A stretch of 22,390 nt of DNA, taken from DASRTE01 sp035656095 (GTDB lineage Bacteria > Actinomycetota > Actinomycetes > Jiangellales > Jiangellaceae). The DNA lies in assembly GCA_035656095.1 (NCBI GenBank), contig DASRTE010000208.1, positions 1 through 22,390 on the forward strand. Reading direction: 5' to 3'. Both the position numbers and the translations under genes were made by a program. Below the pieces are notes generated by a model, which did no database searches, was not told where the DNA came from, and was given only the letters and a program-made list of their open reading frames with translations. Positions 21,149 through 22,390 of the stretch are shown here, one piece after another (the stretch's first letter is position 1; every line of letters starts with the position of its first letter).

Positions 21149-22177
21149 GTGCACGTGCCCGACGGCTTCCTCGACGTCCCGACGTCGCTGGCCACCGCCG
21201 CCGTTGCCGCCACCGCTGTCGGAGTCGCGCTGCGCAAGGCTCGCGACGAGCTCGACGAACGCACCGCGCCGCTGGCCGGACTGACTGCAGCGTTCGTCTT
21301 CGCCGTCCAGATGCTGAACTTCCCGGTCGGCGTGGGCACCAGCGGCCATCTCATGGGTGGAGCGCTCGCCGCGGCGCTGGTCGGGCCGTGGACGGCCGTG
21401 CTCTGCGTGTCGGTGGTGCTCATGATCCAAGCGCTGCTGTTCGCCGACGGCGGGCTGACGGCGCTCGGAACGAACGTCACGCTCATCGCCGTCGTCACGG
21501 CGACCGTCGGCTGGTTCGTCATCAAGGCAGTGCTCGCCGTGCTGCCACGCCGACCCGCGTCGGTCGTGCCGGCCTGCGCCGTGGGCGCACTGGTCTCGGT
21601 GCCCGCCGCGGCGCTGGTGTTCGTCATGCTGTTCGCGATCGGGGGGAATGCCAACCTCTCCCTGGGGACGCTCACCGCGACCATGCTGGGCTGGCACGTG
21701 CTCATCGGCATCGGCGAGGCCGTCATCACCGCGCTCACGGTCAGCGCGGTCGTCGCAGTCCGTCCCGACCTGGTCTACGCCGCGCACGGCCTGCGGCCCG
21801 CGCTGAAGCTCCGGGATGCCGACGGCATCCTGGTCGATGTCCCGGCCGTGCGCGAGACCGTCGCCACCCGCGACAGCCGCGGCCTGGTGGTCGGCGGCGG
21901 CATCGCCGCGCTCGCCCTCGCCGGTGTGGTGAGCTTCTATGCCAGCGCCAGCCCGGACGGCCTCGAGTACGTCGCCGGTGAGAACGGCTTCTTCGAGACC
22001 GCTCGTGACCACGTGTTCGGCGACTTCGCGCTTGCCGGCTACGGCGAGGTCGGTGGCATCCCGGTGGGCGTGGCGGGAGTGCTCGGTGTGGTGCTGACCG
22101 TCGGCATCGGCTGGCTGGTGTTCCGGGGCGTGAGTCGCAGGTCGCAGCGATCTGACACACGGGCGCAGAGCCGCTGA
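21149..22177 (+). CDS. ECF transporter substrate-binding/permease subunit, CbiM-CbiN (NikM-NikN) fusion
   Basis: The membrane specificity component of an energy-coupling-factor importer for cobalt or nickel. The CbiM/NikM part begins with Met1-His2 (MHVPDGFLD) and has His67 in GTSGHLMGG. These are the residues known to coordinate the metal through the exposed N-terminus, so the start must be GTG at 21149, which has AGGGAGG 5 bases upstream. About six to seven helices follow. From about residue 245 a second module shows a helix, then PDGLE (269-273) and a last helix, the CbiN/NikN (PDGLE) type. The length of 342 fits a fusion. Nickel is favoured by the Nur-like box. The stop overlaps the CbiQ ATG by one base. 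Confidence 0.93.
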   Translation: MHVPDGFLDVPTSLATAAVAATAVGVALRKARDELDERTAPLAGLTAAFVFAVQMLNFPVGVGTSGHLMGGALAAALVGPWTAVLCVSVVLMIQALLFADGGLTALGTNVTLIAVVTATVGWFVIKAVLAVLPRRPASVVPACAVGALVSVPAAALVFVMLFAIGGNANLSLGTLTATMLGWHVLIGIGEAVITALTVSAVVAVRPDLVYAAHGLRPALKLRDADGILVDVPAVRETVATRDSRGLVVGGGIAALALAGVVSFYASASPDGLEYVAGENGFFETARDHVFGDFALAGYGEVGGIPVGVAGVLGVVLTVGIGWLVFRGVSRRSQRSDTRAQSR

Positions 22178-22390
22178 TGGGCAACGGCCACTCGCACCTG
22201 CTGTTCCGGCACGGCGACTCGCTCGTCCACCGGCTGCCGGCGCACGCCGAGGTGCTGGCCCTGCTCGGGTTCGTCCTCATCGTCGTGGCGACGCCGAGAG
22301 AACGCGTGGGAGCGTTCGCCGGCTACGCCGTGCTGCTCGCCGCCGTGGCGGCGGTCGCGAGGATCCCGGCCGGGTTCATCGTCCGCCGGA
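22177..22390 (+). CDS. ECF transporter T component, CbiQ-like (partial, 3' end beyond window)
   Basis: Only the first 71 codons are present. The opening GNGHSHLLFRHGDSLVHRLP followed by AHAEVLALLGFVLIVVATPR matches the N-terminus of CbiQ/NikQ transmembrane coupling subunits, with the conserved short amphipathic lead into the first helix. Start ATG at 22177 overlaps the preceding stop as TGATG, so it is coupled to the CbiMN fusion. An ATPase gene (CbiO/NikO) would be expected just beyond the window. Confidence 0.88.
   Translation, partial: MGNGHSHLLFRHGDSLVHRLPAHAEVLALLGFVLIVVATPRERVGAFAGYAVLLAAVAAVARIPAGFIVRR

Noticed and set aside
1..22390. CRISPR arrays, IS elements, prophage or toxin-antitoxin genes
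   Set aside because: No evenly spaced repeats, transposase or phage motifs, or small paired genes of that kind were found on either strand.

Overview
This window is high-GC, gene-dense chromosomal DNA from an actinobacterium. The signs are strong third-position GC bias, frequent GTG starts, 4-base start/stop overlaps, TANNNT -10 hexamers placed 6-9 bases before start codons, an F420-type LLM oxidoreductase, and a gene order that matches, from memory, the Mycobacterium tuberculosis block pncB - clpS - DUF2017 - mec - cysO - cysM - murI - Rv1339-like hydrolase - rph - rdgB. I cannot assign a genus. No prophage, IS element, CRISPR array, rRNA or integron was found, and no gap between genes exceeds about 150 bases.

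Layout. 1-125: three inverted repeats. 126-1990: two-component pair (DesK/NarL-type histidine kinase and LuxR-type response regulator). 2005-3911 (minus): pncB-pncA NAD-salvage operon. 3973-4877: clpS and its DUF2017 neighbour. 4944-6650: mec-cysO-cysM, the sulfur-carrier-protein route to cysteine. 6676-8191: divergent DUF2695 and DUF4192 genes, at the place where I recall a rhomboid gene in M. tuberculosis. 8229-11126: murI, MBL-fold hydrolase, rph, rdgB, tightly packed. 11218-12774: membrane-anchored molybdopterin oxidoreductase. 12752-14416: GNAT acetyltransferase and a divergent aldo/keto reductase. 14523-19416: a likely amino-acid or diamine utilisation locus, with a saccharopine-dehydrogenase-like enzyme divergent from an APC permease (broken by a +1 frameshift), an Lrp/AsnC regulator and a class III aminotransferase. 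19502-20329: LLM oxidoreductase. 20371-20452: tRNA-Leu(UAG). 20522-20995: Bcp-type peroxiredoxin. 21149-22390: CbiMN/NikMN fusion and the start of CbiQ, an ECF-type nickel or cobalt importer preceded by a Nur-like box.

How the genes work together. PncA and PncB recycle nicotinamide to nicotinate mononucleotide. ClpS delivers N-degron substrates to ClpAP/ClpCP. Thiocarboxylated CysO and CysM make a CysO-cysteine adduct that Mec cleaves to release cysteine. The CysO here carries five residues after its Gly-Gly, so it should need trimming before activation. The permease, regulator, aminotransferase and dehydrogenase look like uptake, sensing and breakdown of one amino compound whose identity the sequence does not settle.

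Most of the window is conserved housekeeping content and I see no wholly new system. The points most worth a second look are the CysO tail, the permease frameshift with its shared regulatory half-sites, the Nur-like operator, the internal Tat motif in the molybdoenzyme, and several strong inverted repeats.
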